A stretch of 64,000 nt of DNA, taken from positions 1-64,000 of the forward strand of contig NZ_PQSQ01000032.1 of the NCBI RefSeq assembly GCF_002920575.1, written 5' to 3'. Shown here piece after piece: positions 33,325 to 42,900 of this stretch; the stretch's first letter is position 1, and the number at the start of each line of letters is the position of its first letter. Position numbers and translations under genes: made by a program. The notes beneath the pieces are model-generated. The model had not been told where the DNA came from. It made no database searches and worked only from the letters and a program-made list of their open reading frames with translations. The DNA comes from Streptomyces sp. Ru73. Lineage in GTDB: Bacteria > Actinomycetota > Actinomycetes > Streptomycetales > Streptomycetaceae.

Positions 33325-33903
33325 TTAGCGCAGGCGGGCCATGAGGGCGTGCTCCACCAGGGTGATGAGCGCGCTCTTGGCCTCGCTGCGGTGCCGTGCG
33401 TCCGTCGTGATGATCGGTGCGTCCGGGCCGATCTGCAGGGCCTCACGGACCTCGTCGGGGGTGTACGGCTGGTGTCCGTCGAAGCCGTTGAGGGCGATGA
33501 CGAACGGCAGGCCGCTGTTCTCGAAGTAGTCGACCGCGGGGAAACAGTCCGCCAGGCGGCGGGTGTCCACGAGGACGACGGCGCCGATCGCGCCGCGGAC
33601 CAGGTCGTCCCACATGAACCAGAACCGGTCCTGACCGGGCGTACCGAAGAGGTACAGGATCAGGTCCTGGTCGAGCGTGATGCGGCCGAAGTCCATGGCC
33701 ACCGTCGTGGTGGTCTTGTCCGGCGCGTGCGTGAGGTCGTCGATGCCCGCCGAGGCGGAGGTCATCACGGCTTCGGTACGCAGCGGATTGATCTCAGAGA
33801 CGGCCCCGACGAAGGTCGTCTTGCCCACGCCGAAGCCGCCCGCCACCACGATCTTCGCGGAGGTGGTGGAGCGGGCTGCACCGCTAGAGCTTGCGAAGTC
33901 CAC
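33325..33903 (-). CDS. cvnD: Conservon small GTPase CvnD (second conservon)
   Basis: A 192-residue MglA/Ras-like GTPase. G1 is GGFGVGKTTF (about 22-31), G3 is the altered LFGTPGQDRFWFMW, and G4 is ALNGFDG in place of NKxD. It ends the second conservon on the minus strand and overlaps the stop of cvnC by 20 bases. In S. coelicolor, CvnA-CvnD form a membrane complex likened to eukaryotic G-protein signalling. It differs from the CvnD of the neighbouring conservon at only about a dozen positions, mostly near the N-terminus. Confidence 0.94.
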   Translation of the reverse strand: MDFASSSGAARSTTSAKIVVAGGFGVGKTTFVGAVSEINPLRTEAVMTSASAGIDDLTHAPDKTTTTVAMDFGRITLDQDLILYLFGTPGQDRFWFMWDDLVRGAIGAVVLVDTRRLADCFPAVDYFENSGLPFVIALNGFDGHQPYTPDEVREALQIGPDAPIITTDARHRSEAKSALITLVEHALMARLR

Positions 33904-34498
33904 TGAGCACCCTTTCGAGCAGTGTCACATCTGGCTGTCCGCCGGCGGACTCGTCACCGCCGGGCTGATGGATGGCGACGAGTCCGGCCTCCGCCAGGTC
34001 GGCGACGAGGATCCGGGCGACGCCGAGGGGGATGGAGAGGAGCGCGGAGATCTCGGCGACCGACTTGATCTCGCGGCACAGGTGGCAGATGCGCTGATGC
34101 TCCGGCAGCTGGCCCTGCAGCTGAGCCTGGCCGGCCGTGGTGTGCACCAGTGCCTCGATGGCGAGCTGGTAGCGCGGCCGGGTGCGGCCCCCGGTCATGG
34201 CGTACGGACGGACCAGCGGGTTCTGCGCGCCGCCGGTCGGCGCCGACGGCTCGGCGCGCCGCTGCTGCGGCTGGACCGGTTCTATGCGGGGAACCCTCGG
34301 CCCCTCGTCGCCGTAGCCGTACGGCGGGGCTGCGGGGGTGCCGTACGGCGTGTCGTACGGCCGGGGCTGCGGCACGGACGGCCGCTGCTGCCGACGACTC
34401 GGCGCGGAGGGGAAGTTGAAGCGGTTGTACTGGGTTTCGCCCTGCGACTCGGGATGATGCCCGGAATCGTACGGGTATCCGCTAGGGGGCGTTGCCAC
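33884..34498 (-). CDS. cvnC: Conservon DUF742 protein CvnC (second conservon)
   Basis: A 204-residue protein. The N-terminal 95 residues are Pro/Tyr/Gln-rich and disordered. The C-terminal 110 residues are DUF742: LVRPYAMTGGRTRPRYQLAIEALV, EHQRICHLC, EIKSVAEISALLSIPLGVARILVADLAEAGLV, a winged-helix-like fold. GTG at 34498 is chosen because GGAGGAGGAG precedes it directly; an ATG 42 bases further up has no such site. The N-terminal tail is 69 residues longer than in the CvnC of the other conservon. Confidence 0.9.
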   Translation of the reverse strand: MATPPSGYPYDSGHHPESQGETQYNRFNFPSAPSRRQQRPSVPQPRPYDTPYGTPAAPPYGYGDEGPRVPRIEPVQPQQRRAEPSAPTGGAQNPLVRPYAMTGGRTRPRYQLAIEALVHTTAGQAQLQGQLPEHQRICHLCREIKSVAEISALLSIPLGVARILVADLAEAGLVAIHQPGGDESAGGQPDVTLLERVLSGLRKL

Positions 34499-34582
34499 GT
34501 CTCCTCCTCCAACTTGCTGATCCGACGCCGGTCGCGCCACCGCACCCTATGGTGCGGTGGCGAGAAACGCACTGCCTGTCTG

Positions 34583-34996
34583 TCAGTTGAGAAGACTGCC
34601 CTGCAGCTCGGCGCGCAGGTCGGGCGTGAGAACGCTGCCCGCGCGGTCGACCAGCAGAGCCATCTCGTAACCGACGAGGCCGATGTCGCACTCGGGGTGC
34701 GCCAGTACGGCCAGCGACGATCCGTCCGAGACGGACATGATGAAGAGGAAGCCGCGCTCCATCTCCACCACTGTCTGATTGACGCTCCCGCCTTCGAAGA
34801 TGCGGGAGGCACCCGAGGTCAGCGAGGTGAGCCCGGAGGCCACCGCCGCCAACTGGTCGGCTCTGTCCCGAGGGAAGCCCTCGGACATGGCGAGGAGGAG
34901 ACCGTCTGCGGAGACCACGACCGTGTGGGACACACCGGGGGTGTTGTCCACGAAGTTGGTGATCAACCAGTTCAGGTTCTGCGCCGCCTGGCTCAT
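34583..34996 (-). CDS. cvnB: Conservon roadblock/LC7 protein CvnB (second conservon)
   Basis: A 137-residue roadblock/LC7-domain protein (MSQAAQNLNWLITNFVDNTPGVSHTVVVSADGLLLA...). Roadblock proteins bind and regulate Ras-like GTPases, which fits pairing with CvnD. The ATG at 34996 is taken because it matches the highly conserved N-terminus of the family. It starts ten bases after the cvnA stop codon. Its paralogue at 39557 differs at about six residues. Confidence 0.94.
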   Translation of the reverse strand: MSQAAQNLNWLITNFVDNTPGVSHTVVVSADGLLLAMSEGFPRDRADQLAAVASGLTSLTSGASRIFEGGSVNQTVVEMERGFLFIMSVSDGSSLAVLAHPECDIGLVGYEMALLVDRAGSVLTPDLRAELQGSLLN

Positions 34997-35006
34997 CGGG
35001 CTCACA

Positions 35007-38000
35007 CTAACGCTCCTGATCGTAGGTGCTGCCGGGGCCGAAGCCCTGTTGGTCATTCTTGGGTGCCTCCATACCGGCACTGCGTCCCTGCTGGATGCCG
35101 CGGCGCAGGTTGCTCAGCCTGCCCCGGACGTCCTCGGGAGCACGGGAGACCTGGGGGCCGCCCTGCGGGGTCTGCTCCGCCGCGCCCTCGACCAGGTTGG
35201 CCTTGGGCACCCGCCGGGGAAGGCCGGAGGGAGTGATCCCGCCCGCCTTCGGCTCGCGAAGCTGCTCCGCTCGCTGCCAGCGCTCGTCGTTGGCGGTACG
35301 CCAACCGAAGCTGTCCTCCGACGTGCTCCGCTGTTGCGGGGGCGACGCCGGCTCCTCGGGCTGCTGCCACTCACGCTGGCTCTGTGCCTTGTCGCCTCCG
35401 CGGCGCGGAAGGCCGGCGTCGGTCAGCGAGTGGGGTTCGCTCGGGGTCGGACCCGGACGATCGAATGCTACGCGTTCCTGGGGCTGCGCGGGAGCGTCGG
35501 GACCATTGTGGTCCGATTCCGCTTGTTCACCGAAGTACCCCTGGAACGGCGCCGGTTCGCTCCATGCGGGCCGCTGGGGGCCCTGCGCGGGGTACTGCGC
35601 CTGCTCACCGGTGGCCTGCGAAGGCCCCTGGTCAAACAGGTTCCGGCCACCGAACGACGGGTCGTCGTAGGCGCCGGCGGGCTCGGCGTAAGCCGGCCCG
35701 GCGGTCTCCTGGGGGGCGTACGGCTGCTCCTGGAAGCCGTCGTACGCGGCGCCCGCGCCCTCCGCTTCGCCCCGCTGGGGGAGCCCGCCGAAGGGCTGCG
35801 CCGGGTCCTGCGCCGGCTCCTGGCCCTGACGGCCGCCGTCCTGCGGTGCGCCGTTCTGCGGTGCGCCGTTCTGCGCCTCGAGCGCCGCGCGGCGCTCCTC
35901 GCGGAGCAGCGAGCGGCCCACGGGGTCGAGGTCGATGCCCTCGCCGGACGGCCGGTAGTGGTCGTCGAAGCCGAGCTCGGCCGCGCTGCGCGTGTCGGGC
36001 TGCTGCGCGAACGCCTGCGGGTGCTCCGGCATGATCCGGGAGACCGTGAAGTCGTCCTCGAACTGCTCCTCGCCGCCACCGCCGTGCGTGATCGCCTCCG
36101 GCAGCATGACCAGCGAGGTGGTGCCGGCCGTCTCGCCCGAGGGGCGCAGCTGGACGCGGATGCCGTGCCGGTCCGCCAGCCGGCCGACCACGAACAGGCC
36201 CATGCGCTGGGAGATCGCGATGTCGACGGTCGGCGGGTTGGCCAGCTTGTGGTTGATGTCCGCGAAGTCCTCGGGGGTGAGCCCGATGCCCTTGTCGTGG
36301 ATCTCGATCATCACGCGGCCGTCGGGCAGCCGGGTCGCGGTGACCCGCACCTTGGTCTGCGGCGAGGAGAACGTGGTGGCGTTCTCCAGCAGCTCCGACA
36401 GCAGGTGCACGAGGTCGGTCACGGCCTGGCCGTGGATCTCGCTCTCGGGGACGCCTTGGAGCTCGATGCGCTCGTAGGACTCCACCTCGGAGGTGGCCGC
36501 GCGGAGCACGTCGACCAGCGGGACCGGCTGGGTCCAGCGGCGGCCGGGCTCCTCGCCCGCGAGGATGAGGAGGTTCTCGCCGTTGCGCCGCATGCGGGTG
36601 GCGAGGTGGTCCAGGCGGAAGAGGCTCTCCAGCTGGTCCGGGTCCGCCTCGTTGTTCTCCAGGTCCGTGATGAGCGTCAGCTGCCGCTCGATCAGGCCCT
36701 GGTTGCGGCGCGAGAGGTTGGTGAAGATCGCGTTGACGTTGCCCCGCAGCAGCGCCTGCTCGGCGGCGAGCCGCACGGCCTCACGGTGCACCTGGTCGAA
36801 CGCGCGGGCGACCTCGCCGATCTCGTCCGTGGTGTTGATCGGGATCGGCTTGATGCGGGTGTCGACCCGGCCCGGATCGGTCCGCGAGAGCTGGTCGACC
36901 AGCATCGGCAGCCGCTGCTCGGCGACGCCGAAGGCCGCGGTCCGCAGCTCCTGCATGTTGCGGGTCATCGAGCGGGCCATCATGCCGGCGATGAGGAAGG
37001 CGACGATCAGCGCGCCCAGCGCGATGCCGGAGTCCACGAAGGTGGTCTGCTGCGCGTCGGCGGAGATCTGTGCGGCCTCGTCCACCGCCTTGTCGGCGAG
37101 GTCCTTCTCGATGCCGTGGTACATCTCGAACTTGCCGGTGGCGGCCGCGTACCAGGTCTTGGGCGTGATGCCCTTGGCGGCGAGCAGCTGCGGCGAGGCG
37201 CCGGAGGAGATCGCCTGGACCATCTGGTCCATGGTCGGCGGGGCCTGGAAGGGCCGGCCCGCCGCGGCGGCCTGCCGCTTGGCCTGCGCCGCCTTCTGCT
37301 GCGCTTTCTTCTGGAGCGCGGCGGAGTCCTTCTTCAGGCGCGCCACGTCCTCCGGGGTGCCACCGGAGGTGTACTCGCCGATGGCGATGCCCTCCAGGTA
37401 GGCGTACGACGCGAAGGCGGTGAGCTGCTTCTTGCGCTCCTTGGCGCCCGTCGCCGGGTGCACCAGCAGGTGGGTGCCGATGGAGCGCTGCAGGGACTCG
37501 GCGGCCTTGGCGAGCGCCACGGCGTAGACGGTGCGCCCGTAGGAGGTGATGTTGCCGGTGCCCAGCCCCAGCTCGTTGGAGAACTCCATCAGCGGGTGCT
37601 GGACCTCGGTGTAGCCCTCCTCGGTCTGCACGCCGGTGAGCTGCGAGGTGTAGGCGACCTTGCGGAGCGCGTCGAGCTTGGGCTCGACCTTCTCGAAGAC
37701 CGCGAGCCGGCGCTTCAGGCCCGGCTTGTCGGGCATGTTCTTGACCGCGTCGTGGAAGTCGGCGGCGGCGGCGTCGGTGTCGGCCCGCGCGTCCCGGACG
37801 GCCGGGTCGTTCTGCTTGCCCTGGAGGAGCGGCGCCGCGGTGCGGTCCCGCTCGTCGACGAGGGCCTGTCCGTAGGCGGAGGCCGCCTGGACGAGCTTGG
37901 CGGTGTTCTCGGCGTCCTGCGCCTCGTTCCAGGTGGAGACCGAGGTGTTCACGCGCAGCCCGGCGAAGATCAGCGCCAGGATCACGGGGAGCAGCAGGAT

Positions 38001-38180
38001 CGCGTTCAGCCGGGTGGCCACGCGCCAGTTGCGCGGGGACAGCCGGTTGCCGCTCACCGGCTGGGCGGTCAGCGGACTTTCAGGCGCGTCGGTAGGCGAC
38101 GCCGTATGACGCGGCGGCGGTGTGAAGTTGCCCCGCTGCGCCGCCTGCTGCGGCGCGGGGCCCGACTTGCTTCGCCTCAC
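35007..38180 (-). CDS. cvnA: Conservon sensor histidine kinase-like CvnA (second conservon)
   Basis: A 1057-residue membrane sensor. After a basic N-terminus it has TM1 (about 57-75), a 300-residue extracytoplasmic nitrate/nitrite-sensor-like helical domain, TM2 (about 380-402), a HAMP-like linker, an H-box-like LDHLATRMRRNGENLL, and a HATPase domain with N box ELLENATTFSSPQT (about 593), G1 EIHDKGIGL and G2 MGLFVVGRLADRHG. About 330 residues of Pro/Gln/Glu-rich tail follow. The GTG at 38180 is preferred as start: it gives the RRSKSG basic start and has GAGAGGTTG upstream, the same sequence found before the other cvnA. Paralogue identity is high in the kinase core and low in the sensor and tail. 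Confidence 0.9.
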   Translation of the reverse strand: MRRSKSGPAPQQAAQRGNFTPPPRHTASPTDAPESPLTAQPVSGNRLSPRNWRVATRLNAILLLPVILALIFAGLRVNTSVSTWNEAQDAENTAKLVQAASAYGQALVDERDRTAAPLLQGKQNDPAVRDARADTDAAAADFHDAVKNMPDKPGLKRRLAVFEKVEPKLDALRKVAYTSQLTGVQTEEGYTEVQHPLMEFSNELGLGTGNITSYGRTVYAVALAKAAESLQRSIGTHLLVHPATGAKERKKQLTAFASYAYLEGIAIGEYTSGGTPEDVARLKKDSAALQKKAQQKAAQAKRQAAAAGRPFQAPPTMDQMVQAISSGASPQLLAAKGITPKTWYAAATGKFEMYHGIEKDLADKAVDEAAQISADAQQTTFVDSGIALGALIVAFLIAGMMARSMTRNMQELRTAAFGVAEQRLPMLVDQLSRTDPGRVDTRIKPIPINTTDEIGEVARAFDQVHREAVRLAAEQALLRGNVNAIFTNLSRRNQGLIERQLTLITDLENNEADPDQLESLFRLDHLATRMRRNGENLLILAGEEPGRRWTQPVPLVDVLRAATSEVESYERIELQGVPESEIHGQAVTDLVHLLSELLENATTFSSPQTKVRVTATRLPDGRVMIEIHDKGIGLTPEDFADINHKLANPPTVDIAISQRMGLFVVGRLADRHGIRVQLRPSGETAGTTSLVMLPEAITHGGGGEEQFEDDFTVSRIMPEHPQAFAQQPDTRSAAELGFDDHYRPSGEGIDLDPVGRSLLREERRAALEAQNGAPQNGAPQDGGRQGQEPAQDPAQPFGGLPQRGEAEGAGAAYDGFQEQPYAPQETAGPAYAEPAGAYDDPSFGGRNLFDQGPSQATGEQAQYPAQGPQRPAWSEPAPFQGYFGEQAESDHNGPDAPAQPQERVAFDRPGPTPSEPHSLTDAGLPRRGGDKAQSQREWQQPEEPASPPQQRSTSEDSFGWRTANDERWQRAEQLREPKAGGITPSGLPRRVPKANLVEGAAEQTPQGGPQVSRAPEDVRGRLSNLRRGIQQGRSAGMEAPKNDQQGFGPGSTYDQER

Positions 38181-38510
38181 TCGACCAACAACCTCTCGGC
38201 GCCGGCACGGATCTCGCTGTGCCGTTTCGTTCTGGGCGTTACCTACTCCGGAGTTCAGCGAATTCCAGCACGTCAGGGCCGTGCGTTCCAAACAGTGCGG
38301 ACAAGATGAGCAAGCCCTGCGAGGCGCCAGATAAAAGGGGCGTTAAGGGCGAGGCGCGGCAAAAGCGGGGGAGAAAGTGAACACAGTGAAGCCACCTGTG
38401 CGCATCCGGTGTCGAGGCCCCGGGATTTCTCTGTCGAAACGTTATGAACGCCGGGGCCCGGCGTGTCCAAGGACACAGCGCACCCCGGCGCAACTGACCA
38501 CGCCGAAGCG
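38181..38510 (-). promoter_or_regulatory. Inter-conservon region with terminator and promoter
   Basis: This 330-base gap separates the two conservons. Near its right end a hairpin formed by CGCCGGGG (38449-38456) and CCCCGGCG (38483-38490), with an inner GTGTCC/GGACAC stem, would end conservon 1. The left two thirds is less GC-rich and should hold the promoter for the second conservon. No gene is seen in it. Confidence 0.5.
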
Positions 38511-39089
38511 CTACTTGAGCCGCGCCATCAGAGCGTGCTCGACGAGCGTGATGAGGGCGCCCTTGGCCTCGCTGCGGTGCCGCGCGTCAGTGGTGATGAT
38601 CGGCGTGTCGGGGCCGATCTGCAGCGCCTCCCGGACCTCGTCCGGGGTGTACGGCTGCTGCCCGTCGAAGCCGTTCAGCGCGATCACGAACGGCAGCCCG
38701 CTGTTCTCGAAGTAGTCGACGGCGGGGAAGCAGTCGGCGAGCCGGCGGGTGTCGACCAGCACCACGGCACCGATCGCACCGCGGACCAGATCGTCCCACA
38801 TGAACCAGAAACGGTCCTGGCCGGGTGTCCCGAACAGATACAGGATCAAATCCTGATCGAGGGTGATCCGCCCGAAATCCATGGCGACGGTGGTCGTCGT
38901 CTTGTCCTGGACGTGGCTGAGATCGTCGATGCCGGCCGAGGCGGACGTCATCACGGCCTCGGTACGCAGCGGATTGATCTCGGAAACGGCCCCGACAAAG
39001 GTGGTTTTGCCCACGCCGAAACCGCCCGCCACCACGATCTTCGCGGACGTGGTCGAACGGGACGCGGCGTCAGAGCTTGCGAAGTCCAC
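38511..39089 (-). CDS. cvnD: Conservon small GTPase CvnD (first conservon)
   Basis: A 192-residue Ras-like GTPase with the same G1 (GGFGVGKTTF), LFGTPGQDRFWFMW and ALNGFDG motifs as the CvnD at 33325. Only about 12 residues differ between the two, for example FASSDAASRSTT against FASSSGAARSTT, so they are recent or gene-converted paralogues. It overlaps the cvnC stop by 20 bases in the same way. Confidence 0.94.
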   Translation of the reverse strand: MDFASSDAASRSTTSAKIVVAGGFGVGKTTFVGAVSEINPLRTEAVMTSASAGIDDLSHVQDKTTTTVAMDFGRITLDQDLILYLFGTPGQDRFWFMWDDLVRGAIGAVVLVDTRRLADCFPAVDYFENSGLPFVIALNGFDGQQPYTPDEVREALQIGPDTPIITTDARHRSEAKGALITLVEHALMARLK

Positions 39090-39477
39090 TGAGCACCCTC
39101 TCCAGCAAGGTCACATCGGGCGTGCCGCCGGCCTCACCGCTGCCGCCGGGCTGGTGGATCGCCACCATGCCGGCCTCGGCCAGGTCGGCGACCAGGATCC
39201 TGGCCACCCCCAGCGGTATGTGGAGCAGCGCGGAGACCTCCGCCACCGACTTCACCTCGGCGCACAGGTGGCAGATCCGCTGGTGCTCCGGCAGCAGCCC
39301 GGGCAGCTGGGAGGGGTCTGCCGTGGTGCTGACCAGCGCCTCGATGGCGAGCTGGTAGCGCGGCCGGGTCCGTCCTCCGGTCATCGCGTACGGGCGGACC
39401 AGTGGCTGGTCTCCCCCGTCGGCGTACGGCTGGCTGGTATGGCCGTACGGGCCGGGCGAAGCGGGCGGCGGGGTCAT
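39070..39477 (-). CDS. cvnC: Conservon DUF742 protein CvnC (first conservon)
   Basis: A 135-residue DUF742 protein with a short 25-residue Pro/Gly-rich start and then the conserved LVRPYAMTGGRTRPRYQLAIEALV and EVKSVAEVSALLHIPLGVARILVADLAEAGMV segments. The ATG at 39477 follows GGAGGACCC; in-frame starts further upstream would extend into cvnB's end region without a ribosome site. Confidence 0.92.
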   Translation of the reverse strand: MTPPPASPGPYGHTSQPYADGGDQPLVRPYAMTGGRTRPRYQLAIEALVSTTADPSQLPGLLPEHQRICHLCAEVKSVAEVSALLHIPLGVARILVADLAEAGMVAIHQPGGSGEAGGTPDVTLLERVLSGLRKL

Positions 39478-39556
39478 GGGTCCTCCGGGCTGGACAACTG
39501 GCTGTCGTCGGGTCGGGCCGGTGGGGGGAACTGCGGCACGTGGAATCGGTGAGTGA

Positions 39557-39970
39557 TCAGTTGAGCAGGCTGCCCTGGAGCTCGGCACGCAGGTCCGGTG
39601 TGAGGACGCCCCCCGCGCGGTCGACGAGCAGGGCCATCTCGTAACCGACGAGGCCGATGTCGCACTCGGGGTGCGCCAGGACGGCCAGCGACGATCCGTC
39701 GGAGATCGACATGAGGAAGAGGAAGCCGCGCTCCATCTCCACCACGGTCTGGTTGACGTTCCCGCCCTCGAAGATGCGGGAGGCGCCGGATGTCAGGGAG
39801 GTGAGGCCGGAGGCCACCGCGGCGAGCTGGTCGGCCCGGTCCCGCGGGAAGCCCTCGGACATCGCGAGCAGCAGACCGTCGACCGAGACGACCACCGTGT
39901 GGGACACCCCGGGGGTGTTGTCCACGAAGTTGGTGATCAACCAGTTCAGGTTCTGCGCCGCCTGGCTCAT
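39557..39970 (-). CDS. cvnB: Conservon roadblock/LC7 protein CvnB (first conservon)
   Basis: A 137-residue roadblock/LC7 protein almost the same as the CvnB at 34583. It begins MSQAAQNLNWLITNF and ends LTPDLRAELQGSLLN. Differences such as VSVDG for VSADG and FLMSISDG for FIMSVSDG are conservative. It starts nine bases after the cvnA stop. Confidence 0.94.
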   Translation of the reverse strand: MSQAAQNLNWLITNFVDNTPGVSHTVVVSVDGLLLAMSEGFPRDRADQLAAVASGLTSLTSGASRIFEGGNVNQTVVEMERGFLFLMSISDGSSLAVLAHPECDIGLVGYEMALLVDRAGGVLTPDLRAELQGSLLN

Positions 39971-39979
39971 CGGACTCAA

Positions 39980-42900
39980 CTAACGCTCCTGCTGGTGAGT
40001 GGGGTCCACGATGGGGTGCGTGCCGGTGTGCCCGGCCTGCCGGCCCTGCTGGATGCCCCGGCGGAGATTGGTCAGCCGGCCGCGCACGTCGTCCGGCGCC
40101 CGGGAGACCTGCGGCCCGCCCGGACGGGGCTCCTGCTGCGCGGTGCCCGCGACCAGGTTGGCCCGCGGGACCCGGCGCGGCAAACCGGAGGTGGTGACCC
40201 CGCCGGCCGCCGGCTGCCGGACCTGTTCGGCCCGGCGCCACACGTCGTCATTGGGCGAGGTACGCCACTGGGCCTGCGCCTGCGCGCCGCTGCCGGCCGG
40301 CTCGCGCCGGGGCAGCCGCGGCGCCTCGGGGGCGCTCTGCGGACGGCTGGCGGGCTCCTGCGCCGCGCTGCCGCCCGGCTGGGTGAACCAGTTCGACTCG
40401 ATGGTGTCGAAGATCGGCGTCCGGCCGTCGCCGCCCGCGTCGCGCGGCGCGGGGCCGCCGAGCAGGTCGGCGTCGTCCGGCGCGCTGTGCGGCTGCTGCT
40501 GCAGCGGCACCTCGCCGGTACGGGGACCGCGCCCGAAGGCGTCGTCACCGAAGGAGCCGTCACGGAAGGCGTCGTCGCCGAAGGACCGGTCACGGCCGTA
40601 CGCGTCGTCGCGCCCGTAGGAGTCCGCGTCGTACGCCGGGCCGCCGGCCGGGGCCTCCTCGCCGCGGCCGGACGCCGGGGCGCCCTCCTCGGCGGGACCG
40701 CCGTCCTGCGCGGGCTGCTGGACGAACTCGCCGCTCCACATCGGGCTGGTCGGCCCGGCGGGCGCCGGCGGCGGTGCCGGGGCCTCCTCGGCCGGCTGCC
40801 CGGCGGACGGGGCCGAGGGCAGCGCGAACTCGCCGCTCCACATCGGCCGGCCGCCCTGCGCCGGGGCACCGCCCTGTGCGGGGGCGTCAGCGCCGGGGCG
40901 CTGGCCGTCGAAGTCGGGACGCTCGAACTGCGCCGTGTCACCGGGCCCGGCGGCCGCCGGCCGCGAGAACTGTCCGGTGCTCTCCGGCTGCTGCGGCCCG
41001 CCGGACTCCGGACGGCCGTACCGGCCGGCGGCGCCGTGCTCCTCGTGGCCGCGCGGGACGTCCTCCTGGGCACGGCGGGGCGCCAGCGGCCAGTCGTCGG
41101 CCGCCTCGCCGCGCTCGCGCCGCGCACCCCAGCTGGAACCGGGCTGCTGGGCGGGCTGCTGCGGCGCCGACTCGTCGGCGCCGGCGGGCCCGGTCAGCTC
41201 GCCGGCCGGGCTGCGCGTGGGCAGCTGCGGCCGCTCGCCGCGCGGCGCGGGGGCACCGGTGGGCGGGGCGACGGTCGGCTGGTGGCTCGCGGCCGGCGGC
41301 TGGGCCGGCTCGGCGCCGCGCACCGGGAGCGAGGGACGGTCCTGGCCCGCGGGCGCCGCTGGCCGGTTGCCGAAGGCGTCCTGCTGCGGACGGCCCGGCG
41401 CACCGGGGGCACCGCCGGGCGCACCGCCCGGAGCACCGCCGGGCGCGCTCGCGCCGGGGCGGGTGGGCAGCGCCGTACGGGGGCCCGCGCCGACCTGGCC
41501 GCGCGGCTGGAGACCGGCGAGCCGGCTGGTGTGCTGGCCGCCGCCCTCACCGGCGCCGCGGCCGCCCGCGGGCTTGCCGCCCTGGCCGGGCTTCTTGGCG
41601 CCGGCGCCGCCGCTCTGCGCGACGTCGACCGGGAGCATGACCAGGGCCGTCGTACCGCCGGAGTCGGAGGGCCGGAGCTGGACGCGGATGCCGTGCCGCA
41701 GGGACAGCCGGCCGACCACGAAGAGGCCCATCCGGCGGGACACCGAGACGTCCACGGTCGGCGGGCTGGCCAGCCGCTCGTTGATCGCCGAGAGGTCCTC
41801 GGGGGAGAGGCCGATGCCGGTGTCGTGGATCTCGACCAGCACCCGGCCGTCGGGCAGCGCGTGACCGGTGACCTTGACCTTGGTCTGCGGCGAGGAGAAC
41901 GAGGTGGCGTTCTCCAGCAGCTCGGCGAGGAGGTGCACGAGGTCGTTGACGACGCGGCCGGCGACCTCGGTGGTCGGCACGGCGCTCAGTTCGATGCGCT
42001 CGTACTGCTCCACCTCGGAGGCGGCGGCGCGCAGGACGTCGACCAGCGGGACCGGGCGGGTCCAGCGGCGGCCCGGCTCCTCGCCCGCGAGGACGAGGAG
42101 GTTCTCGCCGTTCCGGCGCATACGGGTCGCGAGGTGGTCGAGCTTGAAGAGCGAGGAGAGCTGGTCCGGGTCGGCCTCGCGGGACTCCAGCTCCGAGATC
42201 AGCGACAGCTGCCGCTGGATGAGGCCCTGGGACCGCCGCGAGAGGTTGGTGAACATCGCGTTGACGTTGCCCCGCAGCAGCGCCTGCTCGGACGCCAGCC
42301 GGACGGCCTCGCGGTGCACCTCGTCGAACGCGGTGGCCACCTTGCCGATCTCGTCCCGGCTGTGCACGCCGACGGACTCGACCGAGGTGTCGACCTCCTG
42401 CGGGTCCGCCTCGGAGAGCTGCTTGACCAGCTCGGGCAGCCGCTTCTGGGAGACGGTCTGCGCGGTGTCCTGCAGGCGGCGCAGCGAGCGGACCATGGAG
42501 CGGGAGACGACGAACGCGCCGACCAGCGAGATGCCGAGGACGAGCAGGATCACCGCACCGTTGATGATGGCGCCGGTGGTGGCTTCGTTGCGCAGCTCGC
42601 GGGACTTCTGCTCCATCTGGGAGAGCAGCGTCGTCTCGATGCGCGACATCAGGCTGATCTTGTTGGTGTCGAGGTCGTACCAGTCCAGGTACGACATCTC
42701 CTCACCGCGGATGCCCGACTCGGTCTTGAAGGAGCGGTCGGCGAAGGAGTTCGCGTGCTCGATGTCGTCGTTGCCGCTGTCCAGGCCCTCCATCAGGGAG
42801 GCGGCGCCGGGGTAGATGTTGGAGAACCGCTTGAGCGCGGACTCCTCGTTGTCCTCGGCGGTACGGCCGGCCAGCCGGTCGTTGGCGGACAGGTGGGCGC

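Noticed and set aside
34920..34960. GTTGTCCAC in the cvnB genes as further copies of the DnaA-box-like element
   Set aside because: It is coding sequence for the conserved VDNTPG motif and lacks the G-rich blocks.
34779..38309. Plus-strand open frame of about 1180 codons opposite the second cvnA
   Set aside because: Same reasons: antisense to a conserved sensor kinase, no domain.
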